A stretch of DNA of 64,000 bases, taken from Enoplolaimus lenunculus (taxonomy: Eukaryota > Nematoda > Enoplea > Enoplida > Thoracostomopsidae). The notes under the pieces were generated by a model. It was not told where the DNA came from. It saw only the letters and a list, made by a program, of their open reading frames with translations, and searched no databases. Positions 11,443 through 21,595 of the stretch are shown here, one piece after another. The stretch covers positions 62,001 to 126,000 of the forward strand of contig JASANG010000236.1 of assembly GCA_030248215.1 (NCBI GenBank), in the 5' to 3' direction. The position numbers and the translations under genes are program-made. The stretch's first letter is position 1. The number at the start of each line of letters is the position of its first letter.

Positions 11443-14400
11443 TCAAAATATTAACCCCCAGTATCCGCTTTCATTCTTCATATACTTCCAATTCTCGCAG
11501 TTGTAGCCTGCTTTTTGTGTATTTAAAACAGGAATTTCAACTGTCAGGCCATCCCTGTTCGTGTTGTTTGTTTTATGCAGAGTCCACAATAAGGAGTGAC
11601 ACGGTGGTGGAACATTTGTTTGCCTTTGTTTGTTCATATGGCTCGCTCGAGGGTCAATTCTACACACAACAGCTGCGGCTGCCGACAAGTGTTACATAAT
11701 TAACATGTGATACAGGCATTATGGTCCGCTGACCGAAAACTTCAAAGAGAGCCGCGTTCGGTGTCTTCGATCCATTTATCCAAATTGCAAAACTTTAAAG
11801 TGCGCCGTATTCAATGTATTCGGTCGGAAGAAACCAAAAACATCAAAGGAAGCGTTGTGCAATGCATTAGACGTGGACGCAAAGCCAAATGCGGGCGACT
11901 AGTTCACCACACTAGACAAATTTTGGCCTTCTTTTAGAAAATCAGCATCAATCGCATCGAATGGACCCCAAACGTCAAAGGTAAGCCGCTATCAATTTCT
12001 GTGACCCCATGTATTACACACGTTCGTTTGCCGAGTGCATTTAAACGCGTGTCGAAAATGATTACTGTTCGCAAAAACCCCGGTCACACGCGTGACACCT
12101 GGCGCATCTGAACTCGACCACAGCGATCGTTTGAGTTCCGATGACGACATCGAATCACAGTATGACGTGGCGTATGCGACCAGTAAGATTTGGCTGGGAG
12201 AGTACGATTCTAGGCCGGGTAGCGGAGGTTCCGGGGGTTGGCCGGATGCTGAACGGTGATATGCTGCTAGAACCGCGGATACAGCAGCTGAATCGGCGAA
12301 ATTTGATAGCTGAAATTGAAATAAAGCGTTTCAAACCCAGAGGATGTGCTATGACAATTATTAGTGCTGAGTACTGTAGTGACCCAAATAAAAGGGGCAC
12401 TGAAATTTGTTTGGCCTATCCAGAGGGTACCCCACTGTTATACAGTTACGGACTTATTTATATTTAACCAACCTTCCGCCGCATTTACTAATATATATCC
12501 GATATTGCGTACATCCGTTGAATTAAACCTTTGTCTTGTATCAAAAGCTTGTCCGATAATGCAAGGTTATACTTAAGAATGTACTTTCAAAACTTAAGTA
12601 TGCTTTAGAGTTTCGAACTGAACTTTATTTGGTCCTGGAGTCATTCACACTACAATTAAGAATAATTGACATTTATGGACCCCAATTAGGGTTTAAGGAC
12701 TCTATTCGCTTGCGGCTCTTATTTGGGATACGGACTCCTGTTGACCGGGACTTAAAATGGAGACCCCTCTTATTTCCTCCTCTTATTCTGGTCAGTACAG
12801 TAATGGAAGACATTTAAAAAGTTGAGAGTCAAATTATTTGAACGATATATAATCGTACAAGGCAAAAATTCATTCATAGTAGCAATATTTAGCAGTAAAA
12901 TTAATATACATTTTAAAGACTTAAGAAAGTGAGAGACTTTGCTGTAATTAGTGACGGTTTCTACACTTGAATCTAGCGTATTCTTGAGTGTCACGCTCCT
13001 ACAGTTGGTTAACAGGGTGTCATGAATCTAGCGTATTCTTGAGTGTCACGGTCCTACAGTTGGTTAACAAACACAGCTCTTCGCCAAAGTTTGCTATTTA
13101 GGGTCCGGTTTGAAGCTTGCGAAATGCTTGTCTATGCTTAAGCCGCAGGCTTTGCCTATTAAAGGTTCGTCTTAAAGCCTTAACCTTTAATAATGGGTTG
13201 CACACAAGAATTCACAACTTTTCCAAAACATACCATGGTCGTTTTTCCGTTAAGTTGCATCTCAACTTCAGGGTATTTCACGCTTCCAAAGTGACTCTCA
13301 AAGCATTGCTGCTCGGCTGTCATTGTCGTCGTCGCGTGAGAGTCAGAATTCAACAGGGAGTTCACCCTTTTACCATTTTTATCATACTGAATTCCTTCGG
13401 CGTCAACTGCATGATTTAGCACGTGTCCTATTTGAGACCCTGTGAAAACAAAGAAAATAAACGTTCATACGCAGCGGCAAATTTAGGTTTTTCTCAGGAG
13501 GGAGTACATAAGCAGCGGTGGATTCAAAAATTTCTGACGAGGGGCGAGATGGAAAAAGGTATGAAACGCAAATTTTACTGCATGCTATATATGTGCCAAT
13601 TTTCTCGAGGAAGGGAATTTGTAATCGCCAGTTATGTTTTCGAACAAACGAAGTACTGTGTCAGCTTCGGAAATTTTGACAAATACAGCGTTATTACAAG
13701 GAATATCACTAACTGGTAATAGGTACTCCCCAGGATACATTAAATCATGCATAACGTGTATATAATGTAATATAATTGCAATTTTTCAAGCGAACTGCAT
13801 ACATAGAATTCTTGAAAAACAATTTTCTTTTGGAAAGTTAAAATTTGTACGATTTATACCTTAGCGTCAATTGACACGTGCAATACAACAACAACTCGCA
13901 GCTGCAATTCGCAAGTGCAAGTTTTTGCAATTAAAAACTTGCAGCGAGAACTGGTGCAGCAGACAGTTTTGTAGACGGTTTTTGAGGAAACCTTCCAGCT
14001 GCAACTTGTAGCTACAAGTTCTTGCTGCAGTCGAATACGCGTGTGAATGGGTCTGAAGGTTTGGAAGCGGGCTCGGGGTTATACGCTGATGAAAAATTTT
14101 GATTGGAATAAAAAATATTCAACTTACCTAGCATACCATAAACAACAGATTTTGGCCAATTATGCGCATAAAACGGACGCTGAAGTATTGCTAGAGGTAC
14201 GTTCAGTTCAACTCGCTGGTTCGACATCATGCCAAATTTCGAAGTCCTTAGATCTATAGGAGACCCTTGGAAGCTCCTACTTTTGCCGGATACTTCATTT
14301 AACCTGAGATACTCTACTCGAGTAGCCCATCGTCGAGTTTCGAGCAAAACTTGAGCAAAAGATGCGTTCGCTTCAATGTTAAACTTTGCGTAGAATTCAT

Positions 14401-15894
14401 TCAACTTTTCATCTGAATCTACCCAAGTTGGATATCCGAGTTTAAGTTGAATAGATGCTAACTTTGAACCTAAGCGAGCCGCAGATAAATCGTTCAGCCA
14501 TGGAGTCCGTATAACTAAGGAGCGTAGCTTTTTGGTTATATTCCGAGCGAGTCCAGAAATATCAGCCAGGATTTCTGCGGTCTTAGCACTTTGAGTTAGA
14601 TTCCAAGCTTCGTTGAGGACCCGTCCGCTCACGTTGTACAAATAGCAATTTAGTAACGAGTAGCAGCTCTGTTCAACGTTAGAATAGTCTAAAGCATAGT
14701 TTCTAACGCTGTACAACGTACGTAGCCGAGATTTTAATTCACTAGGAAATAAATCACGGCCTAGTACGTAAACTAATCGCCATAAGATATAGTTTGCAAT
14801 CGTCGGCTGGTTTTCTGTTTTGTTAAGTAATTGTTCAAATTCTGAAAAGTACCCAGCTTGCGCGTATATCCGGCTATATTCTGGGAACGCTATCTTGGCA
14901 CCAACATCTGTAACTAAAGTGCGGACATAGGCTCCTGAAAAGGCGTAACTTTTGGCAAATATATGATATAGGTATAAATTGTTAGACGTAGTATAATTAA
15001 TATACGAGTGATTGGTAAAATATTGACTTGAAAGTTGAACTAATTTTCGTTCAAAATTTAAAATTTCAACTGATATTCCTTCTGCTTGAGATAGTTCAGG
15101 ATTTAGAGTTGTAAGCGCTAGCTTAATAGCTGACTGATAATATGCAGTAATGTTAGATATTTCATTAAGAGAGCACGCATCTAAAGAATCGTTATAGCAA
15201 TTCACTGGTAGAACGGGGTCAAACTCTGCTAATTGTAGGGTATTTAGGGTTGGAACTTCATAATCAGGTCGTATTCTCGCACTTAGAATAGGATATACCC
15301 CATACTGAGCAGAAATGTTTCCAGCAATATTTGCTAATTGTTCGGTTGTGAACGAAATATCATCATGCAATGGCCAACCCCCATAACTTTCAAGAATTGA
15401 TTTAAGTAAGGGTACATCAGAGCTATTGTCGCGGATCCACTGTTTGCATGCCCGGTACGCGTAGGCTGTCTTCTCAATTGCTCCGGGTAAGTTTGATTCA
15501 GGTTTAAAATTTAAATTCAAATTTTTTCTCAAACCACGCTCGAACTGATCGAATTTAACATTTTTGAAATCGTCCAAATATCGACTTAGTTGCCGATCTA
15601 AGGAAGTGACTACTTGTAGTTGCGCTTTGCTTGCTGTTGAGTTACCCTGGACGTTATTGATAGTAAAGTTTCCACATGCGAACGAATAAAAATTTTCGCA
15701 CGGATCTGCTGATAAGTTCATATTTGATATTAAAAATGCAGCAGCTTCTTGAAGACCGATTGAAATGCTTTGTGTTGTTGTTGTTGTTGTTGTAGTAGTA
15801 GTAGTAGTAGTAGTTGTTGTTGTTGTTGTTCTTGTTATTGTTGTTGCTGTTGTGCTTGTTGTTGTTGTTGTGGTTGTTGTTGTTGTTGTTGTGG

Positions 15895-15950
<56 letters not shown>

Positions 15951-16425
15951 GCTGTAGTGATAGTAGCAGTAGTAGTTATTGTGGATGATGTTTTTGTAGT
16001 TGTTGTTATCGCCGTTGTTATTGTGATTGTTGTTCCTGTTGCTGTTGTGCTTGTAATATTTTTTGTTGCTGTTGTTGATGGCGTTGTTGTTGATGTTGCT
16101 GTCACGGGTGTTGTTAGAATTGTTGGTGTAGGCGTTGTCATTGTTGCAGTCAATGACGTCATTATTGTTTCTGTAGTCACTGTGGATCTTCTTGTTGTTG
16201 CTGTTGTTGTCGTCGTTGTTGTTGTCGTTGTTGTTGTTGATGTTGTTATTGTTGTTGTTGTGGTTGTTGCGGAAACCGACGAAACTGTTGATTTTGATGT
16301 TAGTATTATTGTAGTGGTAAGTGATGATGATGATGATAATGTATGCTGTGTAGCTGTGGTTGTGAGTGTTGCCGTTGTTTTTCCTGTCGTATTCGTGGTG
16401 ATGGTGGTGGTCGTCGTCGCCGCCG

Positions 16426-16519
<94 letters not shown>

Positions 16520-16789
16520 GGTTGTTGTTGTTGTTGCCACTGACGTTGAGCGATTGAAATGAGAGTTTGAGTATTTTTTGTGGACCTGATCAACAGATGC
16601 CACAGCAAAAATAAATCCCAGTAGAACCATGGCTAAGAGGGTCAATGCCAGTGAAGCACCTGCGATTACTGCTCTGGTATTCGGTTTTCCTCGCCGGGTA
16701 TATCGCCACCGTTGCGGCGGCTGAATTTGTTGTTTGATTCTCGTTGAAATGTTTGCAATTTTTGATTTTACAGACGATGTTGCAGGCAT
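11443..16789 (-). CDS. M13-family (neprilysin-like) membrane protein with poly-Thr stalk and altered zinc site, gene B
   Basis: Exon 1, 16789-14128, encodes 887 residues and ends CTAG/GTAAGT. It holds a basic cytosolic tail, a membrane anchor at about 40-64, an almost pure Thr stalk (about 86-339) and an M13 N-domain beginning PCENFYSFAC (C364), ending VPLAILQRPF and SVVYGMLG. Exon 2 starts at 13439 (acceptor TTTTCACAG), in phase, and reads GSQIGHVLNHAVDAEG: HExxH has become HVLNH (893-897), keeping both histidines but replacing the catalytic Glu by Val. It runs to about 13185. The terminal exon, 11678-11443, has AAVVCR and YNCENWKYMKN, matching the neprilysin AQVWCG and C-terminal Cys/YMNP region. 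A linking exon is uncertain: 12998-12910 encodes KNTLDSSV, aligned to ENIADNGG, but its phase does not fit. The phase-1 intron matches gene A. Likely a pseudo-peptidase. Confidence 0.82.
12372..12802. mobile_element. Tc1/mariner-type MITE in gene B intron
   Basis: The left end is TA then CTGTAGTGACCCAAATAAAA; the right end is CTTATTCTGGTCAGTACAG then TA. Ends are inverted and flanked by TA, as in Tc1/mariner elements. The interior matches the copies at 19730-20150 and 46592-47788, including CTCCAGAGGGTACC-like and GATAATGCAAGGTTA blocks. No transposase is encoded. Confidence 0.88.
12969..13068. repeat. 55-bp direct tandem duplication in gene B intron
   Basis: GAATCTAGCGTATTCTTGAG begins at 12969 and again at 13024. 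The copies differ by one base in about 45 (CGCTCC versus CGGTCC). On the minus strand each copy ends with CCAACTGTAG, so a possible 3' splice site is duplicated next to the candidate linking exon of gene B. Confidence 0.88.
13512..13650. mobile_element. hAT-like MITE fragment in gene B intron
   Basis: It starts CAGCGGTGGATTCAAAAATT followed by TCTGACGAGG, a hAT-style end, then TATGAAACGCAAATTTTACT and TATATATGTGCCAATTTT. The same blocks, in either orientation, occur at 22195-22385, 30365-30540 and 40468-40680. The second terminus was not found here. Confidence 0.6.
13865..14060. mobile_element. MITE rich in GCAGCTGC motifs, in gene B intron
   Basis: The right end, read inverted, is GACCCATTCACACGCGTATT; the left is GCGTCAATTGACACGTGCAA. 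Inside are CTCGCAGCTGCAA and CAGCTGCAACTTG. It is related to 61362-61620, whose ends AAGCCCAATTCACACATGCA and AAGCCCTACACACGTACAAG are clearer. It ends about 70 bp from the donor of exon 1. Confidence 0.6.
15773..16534. repeat. Coding (GTT/AAC)n microsatellite
   Basis: Nearly uninterrupted GTT on this strand, with some GTA, GCT and GAT units, is read as ACN Thr codons within exon 1 of gene B. The frame is open across about 254 codons. The purest runs are at about 15890-15950 and 16425-16515, where length variation is most likely. Confidence 0.95.
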
Positions 16790-17081
16790 TTTGGCAAGTT
16801 TGAAGCTGAATATAACAGTTTTTGCTGTATAATTATATGATTCGCTCCTTCTAAACGCGTCACTGTGATGGTGGTTATTGTTTAAATTTAAGAAAATTGT
16901 ATAGGAACCGTATTCTCAAATGGATATAGCACCTAACGTTAACGGTTTTCTTATACGAAACGATGGCATAAGAAAACAGTATCGCTGATAGCAACCTTTC
17001 CAAATTTTTAGAAGGGCAATAGCTTATCGATTGAAAAAATTCAGTCGAAGGCACTTACACGCATATTGAGTCAATTTCAGT

Positions 17082-17273
17082 GGCCAATTATAGATTGGAG
17101 GCCTAACAGTAGTATAATCATATTCCTAAGCCAAAGCCTAAAACATAAGCGTAAGAATGAGCTTATACCTAACCCTTAGCCTAAGCCTAAGCAAGAAACT
17201 AGTTTACAGCTTAAGCTTTAACTCTATTGCAGTCCACGACAAAAGCGTTCTTCTACTAATCTTTATATTGGCC
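17082..17273. mobile_element. TTAGGC-type MITE with perfect 8-bp target duplication
   Basis: Ends are GGCCAATTATAGATTGG and CTAATCTTTATATTGGCC. Both flanks are ATTTCAGT (17074-17081 and 17274-17281). The interior contains CCTAAGCCAAAGCC, ATAAGCGTAAGAATGAGC, CTTAGCCTAAGCCTAAGC and TTACAGCTTAAGC. It lies about 290 bp upstream of gene B. Confidence 0.92.
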
Positions 17274-17549
17274 ATTTCAGTATTCGTAATAGTTTCGCTG
17301 TTTCCGATATACCAGAATTGTTTCGCGATTTCTACGATCGCTCTCAAAAACATTTGCTACAAGTTTATTGCGTCGTGAAATAAAGTGTCGCCTTCACTGC
17401 TGTTTCCGGTATTTTTTTACCATCCGGTTACACCCAACCGGCAATATCGTTGCTACTGTCTAAAATGGAGTTACAAAACATTGCTTAAAACGGTACCACT
17501 CACTTGTAAGGATTAACAATATTAAAGGTTACAATAATGGTGGCGCTAT

Positions 17550-17788
17550 TCGTGTCCTGCGGCGTTCCGTTACTGTCCGGTGCCTTCCGTTACATTTTAC
17601 TGTGTATCGTACGTGAGTAATTCACGTACGATACCGCAAGATGACGAACGGTGACAAACGGCACCGGACGGCACCGGACGTCGCCGCACGACAAGTATAC
17701 GGTGACCGACGGCGACAGACGGCGCCGGACGGTGATGGAAGGGGCTGGACGGTGTCGGACGTCATCAAAAGTATAGTGCCACCCTAAG
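17550..17788. mobile_element. GC-rich MITE with GGTGGCRCTAT ends and internal perfect hairpin
   Basis: The left end GGTGGCGCTATTCGTGTCC and right end AAGTATAGTGCCACC are inverted. Subterminal blocks repeat variants of CGTCCGGTGCCGTCCG. A perfect 13-bp hairpin lies at 17604-17616 / 17622-17634 with loop GTAAT. Related pieces are at about 24425-24615 and 37290-37630. Confidence 0.7.
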
Positions 17789-18118
17789 AATATAACTTAG
17801 ATAACAATTTTAAGCTAAAACAACTCTCCCGTTTTAGTTAAAAGCTACTAATTGTTCAAGAGAACAATGGAAGTATTATTGTCGGTGATAAAAACCACGT
17901 TGCAAGCTGAAAAATAAATAGCTTATAAACCCTTTGAGTACTGTTGTGACAGAATAAGAGGGGGTAATAAGATGGGCCCCCATTTTAATCCTAATCAATA
18001 GGGGTTCATATCTCTAGTAAGGTCCGTAGGCGGATAGAGCCCATGGCCAATGTTACCCTAAAAACCGTCCCATTTTCCCTGGACAGCAATGTACCAGAAG
18101 TACACACAACAAATATAA

Positions 18119-18522
18119 TTGGGACAGTGGGGACTGTTGGGACAATTGGGTACAGTGGAACAGTTGCGACAGCGGGACAGTTGGACAGCGGGGCATTTGG
18201 GACAGCGGAAAAGTTGGGACACAGCGGGACAGTTGGGACAGCGGGACAGTTGGGACATCGAAACAGTTGGGACAGGGGAAACAGTTGGGACATCGGGATA
18301 GTTGGGACAGCGAAACAGTTGGGACATCGTGATAGTTGGGACAGCGGAACAGTTGGGACAGCGGAACAGTTCGGACTGCGGAACAGTTGAGACAGCGGGT
18401 CAGTTGGGACAGCGGACAGCGGGACAATTGGACAGCGGGACAGTTGGGACAGCGGGACAGTTGGAACAGTTGGGACAGCCGGACAGTTGGAACAGTTGGG
18501 ACAGCGGGACAGTTGAGACAAC
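18119..18522. repeat. 17-bp minisatellite (GGGACAGYK half-units)
   Basis: Alternating GGGACAGC and GGGACAGTT half-units give a period of about 17 bp, with about 24 imperfect copies. Variants carry GAAACAG, GGATAG or GGACAGCC. Several frames stay open across it, giving Val/Gly/Gln- or Pro/Cys-rich translations that are not genes. The same motif recurs inverted at about 20690-20825. Confidence 0.92.
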
Positions 18523-18862
18523 GCTATAACCAATATCACTAGTTAGCGATAGGTCTTCAATCAAGTAACTTACGGTCCTGATCTGGTGTCTGCGAAAGGT
18601 AGGTTCCGTTGCAAAAAGTTTGGCTTGAAAGTATGAAGGATTCCGTGTCCATATCACAGAAGCAAGAAAGGTTTCGGTTGCTTCAATAATTTTTCATTCA
18701 ACTTCCTAGTTATTATTGATGATATATTTTCGTTTTCTGCATTGATAGCCATAAACCTTCAGCTAGTAATGTTTTTACAAGAATTACGTTATTGAAACTG
18801 TTTTTGATTGGTATTGATGCTACATACAGTCGGTCGAGAATAGTTCTTAAAAGAACTGCGAG

Positions 18863-19594
18863 CAAGGGTGGTGATAAGGAAGGGGCGATGGGGCGCCCCC
18901 ATTGGTCCGAGCCCTCGAAAAATTATCCTGCATAGTTTGTATTAAAGTTTCGGTCATTTTTCTAAAAAAAGTTGAAAAAATTGTGCTTAGCGCAAATTAT
19001 CTAAACACCCTTTATGGTGACATTTTCAGCGCGTAATCAATTTGTTTTCAACTTACTCCTGTGAAAAAAGTAAGCTAACTGCAGAGATTGGATTTTGAAG
19101 ATTGTGACATATTTGAGCTTTTCATTAACTCCCTAGGTCATTCCACGACCAAATTTGAATTTTTGGAAAGTCTGGTTTTTAAGGTCTTATCCCAGGGTCC
19201 TCCGTGGGAGACCAAATTTTTTTGTTAAAAAGTTACACAAATTAGCTTGTGGAGCTGAGTTCGATTAAGGAAATATGGTCAAATAACTGATTTGGCGCCA
19301 TCCCAAATTGTTGACAGCGCGCCAAATCAGTTATTTCATAACTCCTTACCTAAACGTTTGATTGCAGGAAAGTTAATACAGTTCAATTCGACTCAACTCC
19401 ACAAGTTCCATCCAAAGTTATATAATTTTAACAAAACATTTTAGGGTCCCAAGGGAGGACCGTGGGTCCCCTTAACCTCAATTCAAAATCTAAACCATAT
19501 TTCGACGAACGACGGTTGAAAAGAATAACCATAAATTCTCCCAAAACATTGGGTATGCCATCTGCCCTTTAGATTCTTCATATCGCCGCCCCTG
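18863..19594. mobile_element. Non-autonomous hAT-like element containing a long foldback
   Basis: The left end is CAAGGGTGGTGATAAGGAAG; the right end, inverted, is CAGGGGCGGCGATATGAAGA. Flanks ACTGCGAG (18855-18862) and ACTGTGAC (19595-19602) match at 6 of 8 positions, fitting a decayed 8-bp hAT duplication. The interior holds an inverted repeat of about 130 bp per arm (about 19185-19480). It meets near CAAATAACTGATTTGGCGCC and GCGCGCCAAATCAGTTATTT and carries GGGTCCTCCGTGGGA and GGGAGGACCGTGGGTCC at its outer ends. No transposase is present. Confidence 0.72.
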
Positions 19595-19729
19595 ACTGTG
19601 ACTGTGAGTTACGATTTTGTTGCCACTTTGCATCATATGATACTGTTTTGTACTTCAAATCTGAAACAATTTTTGCCCTCGTTTTATATACACTTCGACC
19701 AATGTTACTTTTAGGGTAGGGACTGGAGA

Positions 19730-20150
19730 TTATGTACTGAAAAAGAGGGGGACTGATATTTATTTGGCGTCTCCAGAGGGTACCAGCTGTTATTCGGTAC
19801 GGACTATTATTTTTTAACCTGCCCTCCATCACCTTTTGTTACTGCTATATCTCCGGTATTGCAACTCCCGTTGACTTAAACGTTTACTGGTCTTGAATCA
19901 AAAGCTTGAGCGATAATGCAAGGTTAAGCTTAAGAATTACCTTCAAACTTATGCTTTAAAGCTTCGAACTCAACTTTATTTGGGCCTGGAGTCATTTATG
20001 CGCTATAATTGGGGATAATTGACATTTATGAACTCTAATTTTAGGGTACAGGGACTCTATCCGCTTACGGACTCTTATTAGGGATACAAACTCCAATTGA
20101 TTGGGAGTCAAAATGGGGACCCCTTCATATTGCCCCCTGTTAGGAAATTT
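19730..20150. mobile_element. Tc1/mariner-type MITE, eroded copy
   Basis: The interior matches 12372-12802 closely: AGAGGGGGACTGATATTTAT, CTCCAGAGGGTACC, GCTTGAGCGATAATGCAAGG and GGGTACAGGGACTCTATCCG. Both outer ends are degraded, and the right end runs into the stem-loop 3' end at 20163. Confidence 0.75.
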
Positions 20151-20200
20151 TTCGTTTTAAAACAGACGGCCTTCAGGCCGTCGCAAAAAATATATGTTTG
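20110..20200 (+). repeat. Retroposon-like 3' end: stem-loop plus A tail (copy 2)
   Basis: TTTTAAAACA then a hairpin with arms GACGGCCT (20165-20172) and AGGCCGTC (20075+: 20175-20182), 8 perfect base pairs and loop TC, followed by GCAAAAAATATATG. It matches the hairpins at 5318 and 29686, but the upstream part is less conserved (GCCCCC instead of GTACCCCG). Confidence 0.55.
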
Positions 20201-20342
20201 GTACTGAGAATATGGTGCAGTAGGGGCAGTTTTTCCAGTTCTCGGGGGGCTGCAGCACCCCCTGACCCCATATATACTCGGAATGTGGTGTAGAAGGGAC
20301 AGTTTTTACTTTTCTAGGGGGGGGTTGCAGCAGCCCGTGATC

Positions 20343-20510
20343 CAGGCCCGTAGCCAGCTCACCATGCTGGGGGTGGACTGAAAATCTTTCAGGAGGGTCA
20401 TTCAAGTGGTTTCAAAAACTTACAAACAAGGTTGAAAATTTTCTAGGACGGCCGATAAAAAATTTATCAAGGGGGAGTAAAAGGGACGCTGAGGCTGACC
20501 AAGGTAAGTA
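20343..20510. mobile_element. hAT-like MITE with CAGGCCCGTAGCCAG end
   Basis: The left end CAGGCCCGTAGCCAGCTCAC is intact and is followed by ACAAGGTTGAAAATTTTC, also seen at 52768 and 58554. The right terminus is degraded. Confidence 0.65.
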
Positions 20511-20687
20511 TTCCAATAATGATCTGTATAGTGTGGGGAGCGATAGCCGCCCAACCTGCTTAGAAACTCCTGAACTTGCGGGAGGTCTGGGGGGCAGCAG
20601 CCCCTCCCCCCGAGAATTAAATTAAAGAAATTGTTTCTATGTGGAGGAGCTTTTTCTTGTTAGGGGCCCAACTGTACCTGCTGTTCC

Positions 20688-20825
20688 GCTGCACAAATGT
20701 CCAAACAGTCCTGCTGTCTCAAAGGTCCTGCTGTCTCAACTGTTCCGCGGTCCCAACTCTCCCAACTGCACCGTTGTCCCAACTGTCCCGCTGTCCCAAA
20801 TGTCCCAACTGTCCCGACAAACTTT
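20688..20825. repeat. Inverted-orientation copy of the 17-bp minisatellite
   Basis: CTGTTCCGCTGC, TCCCAACTGTCCCGCTGTCC and related units are the reverse complement of the 18.1 kb minisatellite. About 8 units are present. Confidence 0.8.
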
Positions 20826-21261
20826 GTGCCAAGGATATAACCAGAATTTCCTTTTTATACCATCCTGACTTTTCGATGCGTTTAGATTTTTTTACAAAAT
20901 TAATGGCAATACGGCGGATGTTTCATCCCGGTTCATGCATTCCAATTGTTTCAATCCATATCAAAACAGTTGTTAAGGCCCTCCATCCGGTTTGACAGCG
21001 CCTGGCGTTTACACGCTGCTAAGCAAAATTGTGAAAGCAAACACATTTTTAATCGATAGGTCGCGATCTATAGGAGCCCGGAAGCCTGGATACCGTAAAT
21101 CTCTTACCTGACAGTGAAACATAGTAACCATTTTACTGATTGAAAATACATTTCTTTGACTATTAACTATAATTTTATTAAGGTTAATTACCTATTGACG
21201 GACTTAGTATTTTCTGGTGGGAAAGATAATTATTGTATTTTTAAATTTTAGAATCTGTCTG

Positions 21262-21595
21262 ACGGTATCACGACAATTGGTCACCCGACAACTAGTCGAT
21301 AAACAGCTCGTACTCCAACATTTCGTCGCCGTCGGCAATTTACCGTCCCAATAACTTGTGGCCTGCGGGTAGGTACGGCAACTTGTCGTCTCGACAACCT
21401 GTCACCTTCCGGTAGGCAGGGCCGCTCATCGACCAGACAACGTGTCGCCTTCCGGCAGATAGGACGACTCGTCGACCCGGCAGCTTGTAGCATGCAGAAG
21501 GTACCACAACTGGTCGAACTGACAGCTGTTCGCCAATGTTAAGTTCACAACTGTTTCCAGGAAGATTATATTTCACGTCCCTTCCCACCATCGGT
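21262..21595. repeat. GC-richer imperfect tandem repeat (CTTCCGGYAG units)
   Basis: Units of about 43 bp contain CTTCCGGTAGGCAGGG or CTTCCGGCAGATAGGA, then TCGACC and CAACGTGTCG-type sequence. Similar GACAACTTGTCG half-palindromes occur at 21665-21780 and 50270-50330. This may be a dispersed repeat with short inverted motifs; no coding is credible. Confidence 0.5.

Noticed and set aside
11707-12010. Three loosely spaced blocks with AACRTCAAAGGAAGC-like sequence, and an open frame
   Set aside because: Period is irregular and similarity too weak to call a tandem repeat or a gene.
12141-12467. Plus-strand frame of 108 codons next to the mariner-type MITE
   Set aside because: It runs into the MITE end, lies antisense within gene B and shows no recognisable domain.
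15765-16608. Long poly-Val, poly-Cys and poly-Gln open frames over the GTT repeat
   Set aside because: They are other-frame readings of the microsatellite; only the Thr frame continues into M13 domain sequence.
18006-18657. Pro/Cys/Val-rich frames (SQLSRCPNC type) on both strands
   Set aside because: They follow the 17-bp minisatellite period and have no splice or start context.
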